A DNA stretch of 64,000 nt, taken from positions 1,674,001 to 1,738,000 of the forward strand of contig NZ_JACCFH010000001.1 of assembly GCF_013410775.1 (NCBI RefSeq). Reading direction: 5' to 3'. The notes beneath the pieces were generated by a model that saw only the letters and a program-made list of their open reading frames with translations, was not told the origin of the DNA and did no database searches. The translations under genes were made by a program, and so were the position numbers. The first letter of the stretch is position 1. Each line of letters opens with the position of its first letter. This document shows positions 55,742 to 64,000 of the stretch, in pieces. The stretch is from Sphaerotilus montanus. GTDB lineage: Bacteria > Pseudomonadota > Gammaproteobacteria > Burkholderiales > Burkholderiaceae_C.

Positions 55742-56533
55742 ATGCAACTCGACCGCCAGACCATCGAACTGCTCGCCCTCCACGTCGAGGCCGCCGAGCT
55801 GAACGCCCGCGACATCACCAAGATCACCGACGACTATCCCCTGATGGACTGGGACGACGCCTACGCCATCCAGGACGAGATCCGCCGCCGCAAGGAAGCG
55901 CGCGGCAACAAGACCGTCGGCCTGAAAGCCGGGCTGACCTCGTTCGCCAAGATGAAGCAGATGGGCGTGGACACCCCCTGCTTCGGCTTCGTCAGCGACT
56001 ACATGGCGCGCCCCGACGGCGGCGAAATCAGGATGTCCGAGCTGATCCACCCGAAGGTGGAGGCCGAGATCTGCATCGTCACCAAGGCGCCGCTGAAGGG
56101 CCCCGGCTGCCACGTCGGCACGGTGATGGCGGCGATCGACTTCGTGCTGCCCGCAGTGGAAATCATCGACAGCCGCTACCGCGACTTCAAGTTCGACCTG
56201 AAGAGTGTCATCGCCGACAACACTTCGGCCTCGCGCTTCGTGATCGGCGGGCGCTCGCGCAACGTCGAGGAACTCGACCTGCGCACGCTCGGCGTGGTGC
56301 TGGAGAAGAACGGCCAGATCGTGGCGATGGCGGCGGGCGCAGCGGTGCTCGGTCACCCGGCCGCGGCGGTCGCGATGATGGCCAACCACCTCGGCGCGCG
56401 CGGCCAGGAGATCCCCGCCGGCCCCTTCATCATGACCGGCGGCGTCACGGAAGCCATCGCGGTGCAGGCCGGCGACAGCGTGAATGTGCGCTTCCAGGAC
56501 CTGGGCAGCGTGTCGATGCGCTTCGTCGAATAA
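55742..56533 (+). CDS. dmpH: 4-oxalocrotonate decarboxylase
   Basis: A 263-residue member of the same fold family as DmpE. Its metal site is PKVEAEICIV; other blocks are GLKAGLTSFAKMKQMGVDTPCFGF and the SASRFVIGGRSRN loop. It decarboxylates the keto form of 4-oxalocrotonate. DmpE and DmpH form a complex in Pseudomonas and are adjacent here, an order different from the classic dmpDEFGHI. Confidence 0.92.
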   Translation: MQLDRQTIELLALHVEAAELNARDITKITDDYPLMDWDDAYAIQDEIRRRKEARGNKTVGLKAGLTSFAKMKQMGVDTPCFGFVSDYMARPDGGEIRMSELIHPKVEAEICIVTKAPLKGPGCHVGTVMAAIDFVLPAVEIIDSRYRDFKFDLKSVIADNTSASRFVIGGRSRNVEELDLRTLGVVLEKNGQIVAMAAGAAVLGHPAAAVAMMANHLGARGQEIPAGPFIMTGGVTEAIAVQAGDSVNVRFQDLGSVSMRFVE

Positions 56534-56548
56534 CCCCGAAAGCTCCTC

Positions 56549-57490
56549 ATGACACAGAACCGCAAGATCAAGTGCGCCCTGATCGGGCCCGGCAACATCG
56601 GCACCGACCTGCTCGCCAAGCTGCAGCGCTCGCCCGTCCTCGAACCGGTATGGATGGTGGGCATCGACCCCGAATCCGACGGCCTGAAACGCGCCCGCGA
56701 GATGGGCATCAAGACCACGTCGGACGGCGTGGACGGCCTGGTGCCCCACATGCAGGCGGACGGCGTGCAGATCGTGTTCGATGCCACCAGCGCCTACGTC
56801 CACGCCGAGAACTCGCGCAAGGTGAACGAACAAGGCGCGCTGATGATCGACCTGACGCCGGCGGCGATCGGGCCGTTCTGCGTGCCGCCGGTGAACCTGA
56901 AGGCGCATGTCGGCTCCGGCGAGATGAACGTCAACATGGTCACCTGCGGCGGGCAGGCGACCATCCCGATGGTCGCCGCGGTCAGCCGCGTGCAGGCGGT
57001 CGCCTACGGGGAGATCGTCGCGACCGTGTCGAGCCGCTCGGTCGGCCCCGGCACGCGCAAGAACATCGACGAATTCACCCGCACGACCGCGGGCGCGGTG
57101 GAGAAGGTCGGCGGCGCGCAGAAGGGCAAGGCGATCATCGTCATCAACCCAGCCGAGCCACCGCTGATGATGCGCGACACGGTGCATTGCCTGGTGGATG
57201 AAGCCGCCGGTGCGCCGGACCAGGCTGCCATCACCGCCTCGGTCCACGCGATGCTGGCCGAGGTACAGAAATACGTGCCCGGCTACCGGCTGGTCAACGG
57301 CCCGGTGTTCGACGGCCAGCGCGTGTCGGTCTACCTCGAAGTCGAGGGCCTGGGCGACTACCTGCCCAAGTACGCCGGCAACCTCGACATCATGACCGCC
57401 GCCGCTGCCCGTACCGCCGAGATGTTCGCCGAGGAGATCCTCAAGGGCGAACTGGTCCTGCGGCCCACCGCGCCCGCCGTGGCCGCCTGA
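56549..57490 (+). CDS. dmpF: Acetaldehyde dehydrogenase (acylating)
   Basis: A 313-residue NAD-dependent enzyme. GPGNIGTD is the NAD motif and the catalytic Cys is in [14 protein letters not shown]. It converts acetaldehyde to acetyl-CoA and channels it from DmpG. It lies 15 bp after dmpH. Confidence 0.95.
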   Translation: MTQNRKIKCALIGPGNIGTDLLAKLQRSPVLEPVWMVGIDPESDGLKRAREMGIKTTSDGVDGLVPHMQADGVQIVFDATSAYVHAENSRKVNEQGALMIDLTPAAIGPFCVPPVNLKAHVGSGEMNVNMVTCGGQATIPMVAAVSRVQAVAYGEIVATVSSRSVGPGTRKNIDEFTRTTAGAVEKVGGAQKGKAIIVINPAEPPLMMRDTVHCLVDEAAGAPDQAAITASVHAMLAEVQKYVPGYRLVNGPVFDGQRVSVYLEVEGLGDYLPKYAGNLDIMTAAAARTAEMFAEEILKGELVLRPTAPAVAA

Positions 57491-57504
57491 AGGGAGACAC
57501 CACC

Positions 57505-58557
57505 ATGACGACCACCACCACACCGCTGTCGAGCCTGCACGGCAAGAAGATCACCGTCCACGACATGACGCTGCGCGACGGGATGCACCCCAAGCGCCAC
57601 CTGATGACGCTCGACCAGATGAAGTCGATCGCCTGCGGGCTCGACGCAGCCGGCGTGCCGCTGATCGAGGTCACCCACGGCGATGGCCTGGGCGGCTCCA
57701 GCGTCAACTACGGCTTCCCGGCGCACACCGACGAGGAATACCTCGGCGCGGTGATCCCGCTGATGAAGCAGGCCAAGGTGTCAGCGCTGCTGCTGCCCGG
57801 CATCGGCACCGTCGAGCACCTGCAGATGGCACATGACCTCGGCGTGAGCACGATCCGCGTGGCGACGCACTGCACCGAAGCCGATGTCAGCGAGCAGCAC
57901 ATCACCTACGCCCGCAAGCTCGGCATGGACACGGTCGGCTTCCTGATGATGGCGCATATGAACTCGCCTGAAGGGCTGGTCAAGCAGGCCAAGCTGATGG
58001 AGGGCTACGGCGCCAACTGCATCTACATCACCGACTCGGCCGGCTACATGCTGCCGGAGGACGTGAAGGCGCGGCTCGGCGCGGTGCGCGCGGCACTGAA
58101 CCCGGCCACGGAACTCGGCTTCCACGGCCACCACAACCTGGCGATGGGCATCGCCAACAGCCTGGCCGCGATCGAGTGCGGCGCGACGCGCATCGACGCG
58201 GCAGCGGCGGGCCTGGGTGCTGGCGCCGGCAACACGCCGATGGAAGTGCTCGTCGCGGTGTGCGACCGGATGGGCATCGAGACCGGTGTGGATGTCTGGA
58301 AGATCCAGGACGTGGCCGAAGACTTGGTCGTGCCGATCATGGACTTCCCGATCCGCATCGACCGCGATGCGCTGACGCTGGGCTACGCGGGTGTCTACGG
58401 CAGCTTCCTGCTGTTCGCCAAGCGCGCCGAGAAGAAATACGGCATCCCGGCGCGCGACCTGCTGGTCGAACTCGGCCGCCGCAAGATGGTCGGCGGCCAG
58501 GAAGACATGATCGAGGACACCGCCCTCACCATGGCCCGCCAGCGCGCCGCCGTCTGA
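57505..58557 (+). CDS. dmpG: 4-hydroxy-2-oxovalerate aldolase
   Basis: A 350-residue TIM-barrel enzyme. Residues [12 protein letters not shown] carry the catalytic Arg/Asp, and [15 protein letters not shown] has the Mn2+-binding His pair. It cleaves 4-hydroxy-2-oxovalerate into pyruvate and acetaldehyde, which is passed to DmpF. AGGGAGA precedes the ATG; dmpF lies 14 bp upstream. Confidence 0.96.
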   Translation: MTTTTTPLSSLHGKKITVHDMTLRDGMHPKRHLMTLDQMKSIACGLDAAGVPLIEVTHGDGLGGSSVNYGFPAHTDEEYLGAVIPLMKQAKVSALLLPGIGTVEHLQMAHDLGVSTIRVATHCTEADVSEQHITYARKLGMDTVGFLMMAHMNSPEGLVKQAKLMEGYGANCIYITDSAGYMLPEDVKARLGAVRAALNPATELGFHGHHNLAMGIANSLAAIECGATRIDAAAAGLGAGAGNTPMEVLVAVCDRMGIETGVDVWKIQDVAEDLVVPIMDFPIRIDRDALTLGYAGVYGSFLLFAKRAEKKYGIPARDLLVELGRRKMVGGQEDMIEDTALTMARQRAAV

Positions 58558-58583
58558 TCCCGAGTCAACCCCAGGAGCCCCCC

Positions 58584-58775
58584 ATGCCATTCGCCCAGAT
58601 CTACATGCTCGAAGGCCGCACCGAGGACCAGAAGCGCGCCGTGATCGAGAAGGTCACGCAGGCGCTGCACGAAGCCGTCGGTGCCCCGAAGGAAGCCATC
58701 CGCGTCTGGATCCACGACATGCCCAAGGAGAACTGGGGCATCGCGGGGGTCAGCGCGAAGGACCTGGGGCGCTGA
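58584..58775 (+). CDS. dmpI: 4-oxalocrotonate tautomerase
   Basis: A 63-residue protein whose N-terminal Pro (after Met removal) is the catalytic base, with Arg12 in EGRTEDQKRAV and a second Arg in EAIRVWIHD. It isomerises 2-hydroxymuconate to the keto form used by DmpH. The gene is the last of the dmp block. Its last 26 bases recur exactly at 59790-59815. Confidence 0.94.
   Translation: MPFAQIYMLEGRTEDQKRAVIEKVTQALHEAVGAPKEAIRVWIHDMPKENWGIAGVSAKDLGR
58750..58775 (+). repeat. 26-bp direct repeat, copy 1 (dmpI 3' end)
   Basis: The final 26 bases of dmpI (encoding SAKDLGR and stop) are identical to 59790-59815. Between the copies lie the methyltransferase gene and a gene relic. The arrangement suggests a past recombination or insertion event using the dmpI tail. 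Confidence 0.8.
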
Positions 58776-58794
58776 ATGCCCGCCACCCGTGCGC

Positions 58795-59568
58795 TTACCG
58801 CGCGGTGCACAACACCGCGTGGTGGGCGTAATACAGCCGCTTCCACCACGGCATGAGCCACTGCGGCAGGTAATGGTTGGTGACGGCCTTGAGCCAGTAG
58901 CGGTGCAGTGCCAGCCCATCCTTTTGCGACACGAAGCGGATCGTGTCCATGTCGAGCACCGGCGCATAGTTCCGCCGGTCCACGATGCGCAGTCCGCAGG
59001 ATTCGATCAGGGCCTCGAAGGAGGTCGAGGTGAAAAACTGGACATGCCCGGCGACATTGCCAGTGCGGTCCTTCAGGCGCGCTTTCAGCCTGCTCGCCAT
59101 CAAGTCTTCCAGGGGCACCTCGATGACTGCGTGCGAGAACTTCAGCGCCCGCTGCATGGAGTGCAGGAACCGGGCGGGCTCCTCCAGATGTTCCAGCACA
59201 TGGCTGACAACCACGACGTCGCTCGGCTCGTCGACGCGGAACTGCGGGTCGGTGATGTCGCCCTGCACGGCCTCGATGCCCGGGGAATGGGCGCGCAGGT
59301 AATCCACCGCCTCCTGCGAATAATCGACGCCCATGTAGGTCGCCGCCAGTGACCTGCGCTGGCATTCCGTGATCACCGCACCAACGCCGCAGCCCAGTTC
59401 CACCAACCGGCGCGGATGGAGATCATGGGCGCGCAGGAACTGCTCGATCGAATTCACCTTCTCCCTTGCACCTCGCCGCAGCCACTCGGCCTCCTGCTCG
59501 AGTTCGGTCTGGTACAGCTGGCGAAAGTGGTCCTTGCCCAGCACCACCGGAGATTTGTCCAGGCCCAT
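58795..59568 (-). CDS. Class I SAM-dependent methyltransferase
   Basis: A 257-residue protein with a Rossmann SAM-binding motif LVELGCGVGAVITE, an acidic motif MGVDYSQEAVDYL and the post-I motif SDVVVVSHVLEHLEEPARFL. It resembles methyltransferase domains of polysaccharide or O-antigen clusters (Methyltransf_23-like). The acceptor is unknown. It sits between the two 26-bp repeats, reading opposite to dmp, and looks like an insert. Confidence 0.85.
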   Translation of the reverse strand: MGLDKSPVVLGKDHFRQLYQTELEQEAEWLRRGAREKVNSIEQFLRAHDLHPRRLVELGCGVGAVITECQRRSLAATYMGVDYSQEAVDYLRAHSPGIEAVQGDITDPQFRVDEPSDVVVVSHVLEHLEEPARFLHSMQRALKFSHAVIEVPLEDLMASRLKARLKDRTGNVAGHVQFFTSTSFEALIESCGLRIVDRRNYAPVLDMDTIRFVSQKDGLALHRYWLKAVTNHYLPQWLMPWWKRLYYAHHAVLCTAR

Positions 59569-59685
59569 TCGACGAGTCCTTCCAGGCTTGTTCAGCCACG
59601 ATTGGCCAAGCCAGCTTACTCGCCGGTCTCGCTGGTCTTCCGGGCAGCGTCCCTCGATTCGCGGCCCCGCGAATGGGCAGGCGGA

Positions 59686-59795
59686 TCAATGCGAATTCAC
59701 CAGATCCGGATCCGCCGTGTTGCGCTCGTCGAGGTACAGGCGCGTCGGTTGCACCTCGCTGCACGCGGGGCCCACGACGACCACCTGGCTCAGCG
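59686..59795 (-). pseudogene. 3'-terminal relic of a second spermidine-synthase-like gene
   Basis: About 30 codons reading SQVVVVGPACSEVQPTRLYL then DERNTADPDL and a stop. They match the C-terminus of the intact gene at 61012-62388 (SNVVVMCHARSEVQPTSVYV, DERNAADLDL). Bases 59701-59795 align to 61027-61121 with 17 mismatches in 95 and no gaps. The rest of the gene is absent, so this is a remnant left by a deletion or duplication. Confidence 0.75.
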
Positions 59796-59815
59796 CGAAG
59801 GACCTGGGGCGCTGA
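59790..59815 (+). repeat. 26-bp direct repeat, copy 2
   Basis: Identical to the dmpI 3' end at 58750-58775. On the opposite strand it supplies the last codons (GPSR) and stop of the MFS transporter gene. Confidence 0.8.
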
Positions 59816-60986
59816 CCGCAGCGGCCACTGGTGCCGGCCGCCGGTGCATCCACACCACCAGCACCACCCCCGCCGCCAGCAGCCCCGCGATCCCGCCAAA
59901 GGCCACCGCATCCGACCACGTCGCGGCGACGAACCCCAGGCACAGCGGCGTCGGCAATCGCAGCGCGCCCGCGACCAGCGAGGCGACACCCAGCGCATCG
60001 GCCGCGCGCTGCGGCGCCTGCTTCGCCACCAGCGCGAAGCAGCACGGCACGACACACGCCGTGCCCACCCCCACCAGCGCGAAGCCGAGCACGCTGCTGA
60101 CGAACCCGTCCGCCAGCGCCACCGCGGCGAAGCCCAGCGCGGCCAGCACCAGCGACACGGTGATGACGCGGTGGTCGTCGAAGCGGTGCCGCAGCGTGTC
60201 GCCCAGGCTGCGCACGATCGCCTGACAGCCCGCGAACAGCGCCGCACCTGCGCCGGCCAGCGCCGGATTCGGCCCGCCCTGCTGCGCCAGGAACTGCGCC
60301 GACCACATCTGCGCGGTGATCTCGGCGGCGATGCACACGCCCAGCACCACGCCGAGCAGCAGCACGGGCAGCCCGAGATGGGCGCGTGACGGTGAGACCG
60401 CGGCATCCGTCGATGACGGCGCCCCAAGCACCGCCATCGCCCTCGGCGGGATCCGCGTCAGCGCCCACACCACGGGCGCGATCGACAGCACGGCCAGCCC
60501 CGCGCACGCCAGCGCCTCGAACTGGCTCGCCACCACGCTGCCGCTGATCGCACCGATCGCGAACGCACCGGACGCTGCCGCGTGCATCCGGATCAGCACC
60601 GGCCGGCCCGCCTCGCGCTCCAGCGCCGTGCCATCGGTGTTCATCGCCAGATCGACCGTGCCGGCGGTCAGGCCGAGCGCGACCAGGCTCGCCGTCAGCG
60701 CCAGCGGCGAGCCGGCGGCAAACAGCGCCACGAAGGTCAGCGCGTGCAGCACCAGCACCCAGCGCATCAACCGCCGCACCTCGATGCGGCGCAGCAGCCG
60801 CCCGCCCACGGTCATCGCGCCGACGTAGGCCGCGCTGTGCAGCGTCAGCGCCAGCCCGAGGCCGGCGGTGTCGAGGCCGGTCTGGCGCATCAGCGTCGGG
60901 ATCGCGCCAGCGAACAGCCCCAGGCCGAAGGCGAAGGCGAAGAACACGCCGGTGAGGACGGCGCGGGGCCGCTGCGAAGGAGTCAT
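59790..60986 (-). CDS. Major facilitator superfamily transporter
   Basis: A 398-residue 12-TM protein. The blocks GLFAGAIPTLMRQTGLD, AYVGAMTVGGRLLRRIEVRRL and GLTAGTVDLAMNTDGTALER are typical of the MFS subfamily related to inner-membrane YbjJ-like proteins. The substrate is not evident. The start at 60986 is preferred over an upstream ATG. The extreme C-terminus is encoded by the 26-bp repeat copy. Confidence 0.85.
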   Translation of the reverse strand: MTPSQRPRAVLTGVFFAFAFGLGLFAGAIPTLMRQTGLDTAGLGLALTLHSAAYVGAMTVGGRLLRRIEVRRLMRWVLVLHALTFVALFAAGSPLALTASLVALGLTAGTVDLAMNTDGTALEREAGRPVLIRMHAAASGAFAIGAISGSVVASQFEALACAGLAVLSIAPVVWALTRIPPRAMAVLGAPSSTDAAVSPSRAHLGLPVLLLGVVLGVCIAAEITAQMWSAQFLAQQGGPNPALAGAGAALFAGCQAIVRSLGDTLRHRFDDHRVITVSLVLAALGFAAVALADGFVSSVLGFALVGVGTACVVPCCFALVAKQAPQRAADALGVASLVAGALRLPTPLCLGFVAATWSDAVAFGGIAGLLAAGVVLVVWMHRRPAPVAAAVSAPGPSR

Positions 60987-61011
60987 GAACAGTCCAGGAA
61001 GGTTCAGGGGG

Positions 61012-62388
61012 TCACCGCGAACGCGCCAGATCAAGGTCCGCCGCATTGCGCTCGTCCACGTACACGCTGGTCGGCTGCACCTCGCTGCGCGCGTGGCACA
61101 TGACGACCACATTGCTCAGCGGCTGGCGGCGGTGCAGCACCTCCACCGCACAGCGGCCGTACACGCTCTCGATCGTCGCCAGCAGGTTGCGTGCATACGG
61201 CGTGGCGAGCTGGCCGTCGAGGATCAGGTTGGCGATCAGCACGCCGTCGGCGGTCAGCACCCGGCGCGTGCTCTGCCAGAACTCGCGCGTGACGAGGTGG
61301 CCGGGGATCGAGGTGTGCGAGCTGTAGACATCGACCACGGCGGCGTCGAAGCGACGGTCCGTACGCGCCACGAAATGCCGCGCATCGTCCACGATGAACT
61401 CGCCACGCGCCGCTTCGCCGAGGAAGTGCTCCTCCGCGATGGCGCGGATCGCGGGGTCGATGTCCACGTAGGTGTAGCGGTTCTCGGTCTCGCGGTGCGA
61501 CAGCGTGAAGCCGCCTGCGCCCAGCACCAGGATCGGCCGGTCGCGGAAACCGAAGTCCTCCAGCAGCACGCGGCGGATGTGGCTGACGTAGCGGGCGTAG
61601 TGCGGCGGCGTGCCCTCGTCGATCAGTGAGGCAATGGAGTTGTTGCTCTTGAACGCACGCGGGTTGACGGCGCCGTCGAGCTGCACCGGCACGACGCTGT
61701 AGCTCGCGTAGGCCGTGTCGATCCCCGGCCGCAGCCACAGATGGCCCACGCCGATCAGCGCCAGCAGCGCCGCCGCCGTCAGCGCCGTGCGTCCGCTGCG
61801 GGCGCTCACCAGCCCGAAGCCGAGCACCAGCAGCGCCGCGCACACCGACACCGCCGCCGACACGCCCAGCCACTGCATCACCCCCAGCGACAGCGTCACC
61901 GAGCCGAGGAAGGAGCCGAGCGTCGAGTAGTACAGCGCGTAGCCGCTCGACTCGCCGGCCCGGGCGTGTTGCATCAAGTTGGTGAGGATGGGCACGGTCT
62001 GGCCCAGCAGCCACGCCAGCGGACACAGCACGGCCGCCATGAAGGCGAGGTAGGCCAGCCACGGCGACGGCATCCCCGCGAACAGCCCGTCCACGCTCAC
62101 CCCAGCCAGCCCCACCCCGCAGACCACCGCCGACCACAGGAAGTTGCGCGACACGGCGGCGAGGTAGTCCCGCTCGACCTTGGCCCCCGTGTGGTACCCG
62201 AGAGCCAGCGCGAGCAGGAACAGCCCGATCGTCGGGGCGGTGACGATGATGGAGCTGCCCAGGTGCGGCACGAGCTGCCGCAGCGCGAGCACCTCCGCGC
62301 CCAGCGAGCAGAAGCCCTCGATGAAGACGATGGCGTAGAGCTGCGGCCGGGACAGCGCGGGCGGGCGGGCTGCCGCGGGTTCAGTCAT
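61012..62388 (-). CDS. Membrane-bound spermidine synthase-like protein
   Basis: A 458-residue protein. The N-terminal half has seven or eight TM helices (EGFCSLGAEVLALRQLVPHLGSS, GLFLLALALGYHTGA), a hallmark of the fused spermidine-synthase-like family. The C-terminal half is a SpeE-type SAM-binding domain: LVLGAGGFTLSH, YTYVDIDPAIRAIAEEHFL, FIVDDARHFV, DAAVVDVYSS. The substrate may not be putrescine. Its start overlaps the VOC gene stop by 8 bp. A truncated second copy of its 3' end lies at 59686-59795. Confidence 0.83.
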   Translation of the reverse strand: MTEPAAARPPALSRPQLYAIVFIEGFCSLGAEVLALRQLVPHLGSSIIVTAPTIGLFLLALALGYHTGAKVERDYLAAVSRNFLWSAVVCGVGLAGVSVDGLFAGMPSPWLAYLAFMAAVLCPLAWLLGQTVPILTNLMQHARAGESSGYALYYSTLGSFLGSVTLSLGVMQWLGVSAAVSVCAALLVLGFGLVSARSGRTALTAAALLALIGVGHLWLRPGIDTAYASYSVVPVQLDGAVNPRAFKSNNSIASLIDEGTPPHYARYVSHIRRVLLEDFGFRDRPILVLGAGGFTLSHRETENRYTYVDIDPAIRAIAEEHFLGEAARGEFIVDDARHFVARTDRRFDAAVVDVYSSHTSIPGHLVTREFWQSTRRVLTADGVLIANLILDGQLATPYARNLLATIESVYGRCAVEVLHRRQPLSNVVVMCHARSEVQPTSVYVDERNAADLDLARSR

Positions 62389-62803
62389 CCGGCAGCAGAT
62401 GGGGATTCCAGACCACCTCCCACAGGTGTCCGTCCGGATCCTGGAAGTAGCCGCCGTAGCCACCCCAGAACGTGTCCTGCGCCGGCTTGACGACCACCGC
62501 GCCCGCGGCGGCGGCCTGCGCCATGACCGCATCGACCTCCTCGCGCGAACGCACGTTGTGGCCGAGGGAGAGTTCGGTGGCACTGGGCGGCTGCAGCGGC
62601 AGGCCGGTGTCGTGCGCCAGGCTGCGGCGCGGCCAGAGCGCCAGCTTCAGGCCGGGCTGCAGGTCGATGAAGGCCACCGCGCCGTGTTCGAACTCGGTGC
62701 CGAAGATGCCGGGTGTGGCGAAGCCGAGGCCATCGCGGTAGAAGCGTAGCGCGCGGTCGAGGTCGTCGACGGCCAGCGTGAGGACGGTGAGGCGGGGCTT
62801 CAT
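62381..62803 (-). CDS. VOC (glyoxalase/bleomycin resistance) family protein
   Basis: A 140-residue protein with the paired beta-alpha-beta-beta-beta motif: MKPRLTVLTLAVDDLDRALRFYRDGLGF at the start and YFQDPDGHLWEVVWNPH at the end with the metal-site Glu. Function unspecified. Its ATG overlaps the stop of the Nudix gene (ATGA). Confidence 0.88.
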   Translation of the reverse strand: MKPRLTVLTLAVDDLDRALRFYRDGLGFATPGIFGTEFEHGAVAFIDLQPGLKLALWPRRSLAHDTGLPLQPPSATELSLGHNVRSREEVDAVMAQAAAAGAVVVKPAQDTFWGGYGGYFQDPDGHLWEVVWNPHLLPDD

Positions 62804-63312
62804 GGCGTGCGGGTGCAGGTGATGGCGTCGTCGAAGTAGGCGCGGGTGTTGACGTGGACCGCGTCGCTGGCGAGCAGCGCGCCCACCGGCCACCACTGCA
62901 GCGCGCTGTGCTGGCTGTCGAGCGAGCGGACCGAGTCTTCGCCGACGGTCACCTCGTAGGCGAGCACGACGTAGTGCGTCGTCACGTCCTCGGTGCCGGA
63001 GAAGTTGTCGGGGTAGAGGTGCTCGAACACGCCCAGCGGCCGGGCGGCGGCGACCTCGTCGGGGTGGAAACCGAGTTCGGCGGCGGCGATGCGGCGCAGC
63101 GCGTCGGCCACGCGCTCGTCCTTGAGGATGCGCCCGCCGGGGACGAACCACGTGCCCTGCGCCGGGCGGTTCTGGCGTAGGCCGAGCAGCACCTCGCCGC
63201 GGGCGTTGCGGCAGACGAGGTCGATCGAGACCAGGGGGGTGTGGCGGACGACGGTCAGCAGGGTGTCGTGGGGGAGGTAGTGGCGGTGGGTGGGGGTTGG
63301 CGGCGCGGTCAT
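62800..63312 (-). CDS. Nudix hydrolase, GDP-mannose mannosyl hydrolase-like
   Basis: A 170-residue Nudix protein. The Nudix-box region is GGRILKDERVADALRRIAAAELG, with the altered box seen in Gmm/NudD, where the usual REUXEE is RRIAAAELG. The leader LVSIDLVCRNARGEVLLGLRQNRPAQGTWFVPGG also fits Gmm. It likely hydrolyses a nucleotide sugar. The start at 63312 is the first Met after the upstream non-family leader. Confidence 0.85.
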   Translation of the reverse strand: MTAPPTPTHRHYLPHDTLLTVVRHTPLVSIDLVCRNARGEVLLGLRQNRPAQGTWFVPGGRILKDERVADALRRIAAAELGFHPDEVAAARPLGVFEHLYPDNFSGTEDVTTHYVVLAYEVTVGEDSVRSLDSQHSALQWWPVGALLASDAVHVNTRAYFDDAITCTRTP

Positions 63313-63365
63313 GGACACGAGTATTGCGGATCGCGTCGATAATTTTCGAAACCGAGGGCCATCCC

Positions 63366-64000
63366 ATGACGACATTCGAGACAGCACGCTCACCCGACAT
63401 GCTGGAGCACAGGCCCGAAGCGCGCGCATTCAAGATCGAGGATCTCATGCTGGAGATCCGACGGGGCCGGCTGAGAATTCCTTCATTTCAGCGCCGACTG
63501 GCCTGGGACCGCGAGGATGCCCGCAAACTGGTGGACAGCCTGTACCTGGGCTATCCGGTGGGTACTTTGCTGCTCTGGGAAACGACGGCACCAGCAGATC
63601 AGATCCGGTGGGGTGGCCTGCGTCTTCAGGCTGAGGCAAGACCGGACGCCCTGCTGGTGGTGGATGGCCAGCAACGCTTGGTATCACTGGCGCGCATCCT
63701 GTTGACCACTGACGACGATGCCGACGATTTCGCCCTGTACTTCGACCTTGACCGCAAGACCTTCGTCCTGCCACCCTCGCCGGGCAACCTCGAAGACGAC
63801 CCCGCCCGATGGTTTCCCCTGAACCGCCTGCTGGATTCGGAGCAGTTGTTCGAGTGGCTCTACAAACGTGAGCCCAGCCGTGAGCGCCGTGAGCGGGCGC
63901 TGCAACTCGGCAAGCGTCTGCGGGAATACGACATCCCGGCCTACATCGTGCGCAATGGCAGCGAGTCGATCCTTCGGGAAATCTTCGGGCGGCTCAATTC
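63366..64000 (+). CDS. DUF262 (GmrSD N-terminal-like) protein, cut by window edge
   Basis: The first 211 codons are present and run off the right edge. Blocks include RIPSFQRRLAWDREDARKLV, DSLYLGYPVGTLLLWE, LLVVDGQQRLVSL and REIFGRLN, the DUF262 signature with the DGQQR nucleotide-binding motif. DUF262 proteins include the GmrS subunit of type IV restriction systems, often in defence islands. Base composition is slightly less GC-rich than in the genes to the left. It is divergent from the Nudix gene. Confidence 0.8.
   Translation, partial: MTTFETARSPDMLEHRPEARAFKIEDLMLEIRRGRLRIPSFQRRLAWDREDARKLVDSLYLGYPVGTLLLWETTAPADQIRWGGLRLQAEARPDALLVVDGQQRLVSLARILLTTDDDADDFALYFDLDRKTFVLPPSPGNLEDDPARWFPLNRLLDSEQLFEWLYKREPSRERRERALQLGKRLREYDIPAYIVRNGSESILREIFGRLN

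Overview
The window is a high-G+C chromosome segment, most likely from a Burkholderiales betaproteobacterium of the Leptothrix/Sphaerotilus/Rubrivivax kind. This is an inference from gene content: a phenol hydroxylase and meta-cleavage pathway, TctC/Bug-type receptors, phasin and cyanophycin storage genes, a PEP-CTERM exoprotein and many LysR and sigma-54 regulators. No rRNA, tRNA, CRISPR array or integrase gene was seen.

Left part (1-13.4 kb). The left edge cuts a cyanophycin synthetase gene. It diverges from an ABC exporter and a DUF1854 gene, a known cyanophycin-associated pair. Next come a carboxymuconolactone decarboxylase-like protein, an FtsH paralog, a PEP-CTERM metalloprotease, a class III CoA-transferase, a CBS protein, a NERD-UvrD helicase, and a solitary Rieske protein divergent from a sigma-54 activator.

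13.4-27.1 kb. A phasin gene has two PhaR-type operators around its promoter and a strong terminator. It is followed by a tightly overlapping minus-strand operon (Bug receptor, RraA-like, 2-hydroxyacid dehydrogenase, Bug receptor, SMP-30 lactonase) with a divergent LysR gene. An aldo/keto reductase, a DUF1501/DUF1800 pair, an AEC transporter, a MAPEG protein and a FabMG-like protein follow.

27.2-28.9 kb is the most unusual part: a visibly AT-rich island built as two integron gene cassettes. Each is a single gene of unknown function whose TAA stop sits in the R'' box of an attC site. There is no integrase gene nearby, so this looks like a cassette cluster lacking integrase (CALIN).

29.1-58.8 kb is phenol catabolism. 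A DmpR/MopR-type phenol sensor and a GntR regulator lie beside the operon dmpKLMNOPQBC, which has a textbook sigma-54 promoter and an upstream palindrome. The rest of the lower pathway, dmpD-E-H-F-G-I, lies 13.9 kb downstream. Between them are housekeeping and unrelated genes: a DnaJ-like protein, TrpS, a DHH phosphoesterase, a LysR, a 5'-nucleotidase lipoprotein, and a two-component system facing a SEDS-like membrane protein/TPR gene pair. Together the dmp genes convert phenol to catechol, cleave it meta, and yield pyruvate and acetyl-CoA.

58.8-64 kb is a mosaic: a methyltransferase flanked by a 26-bp duplication of the dmpI 3' end, a relic of a spermidine-synthase-like gene, an MFS transporter, the intact spermidine-synthase-like gene, VOC and Nudix genes, and a truncated DUF262 gene at the right edge. 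Five REP-like palindromes are scattered through the right half.
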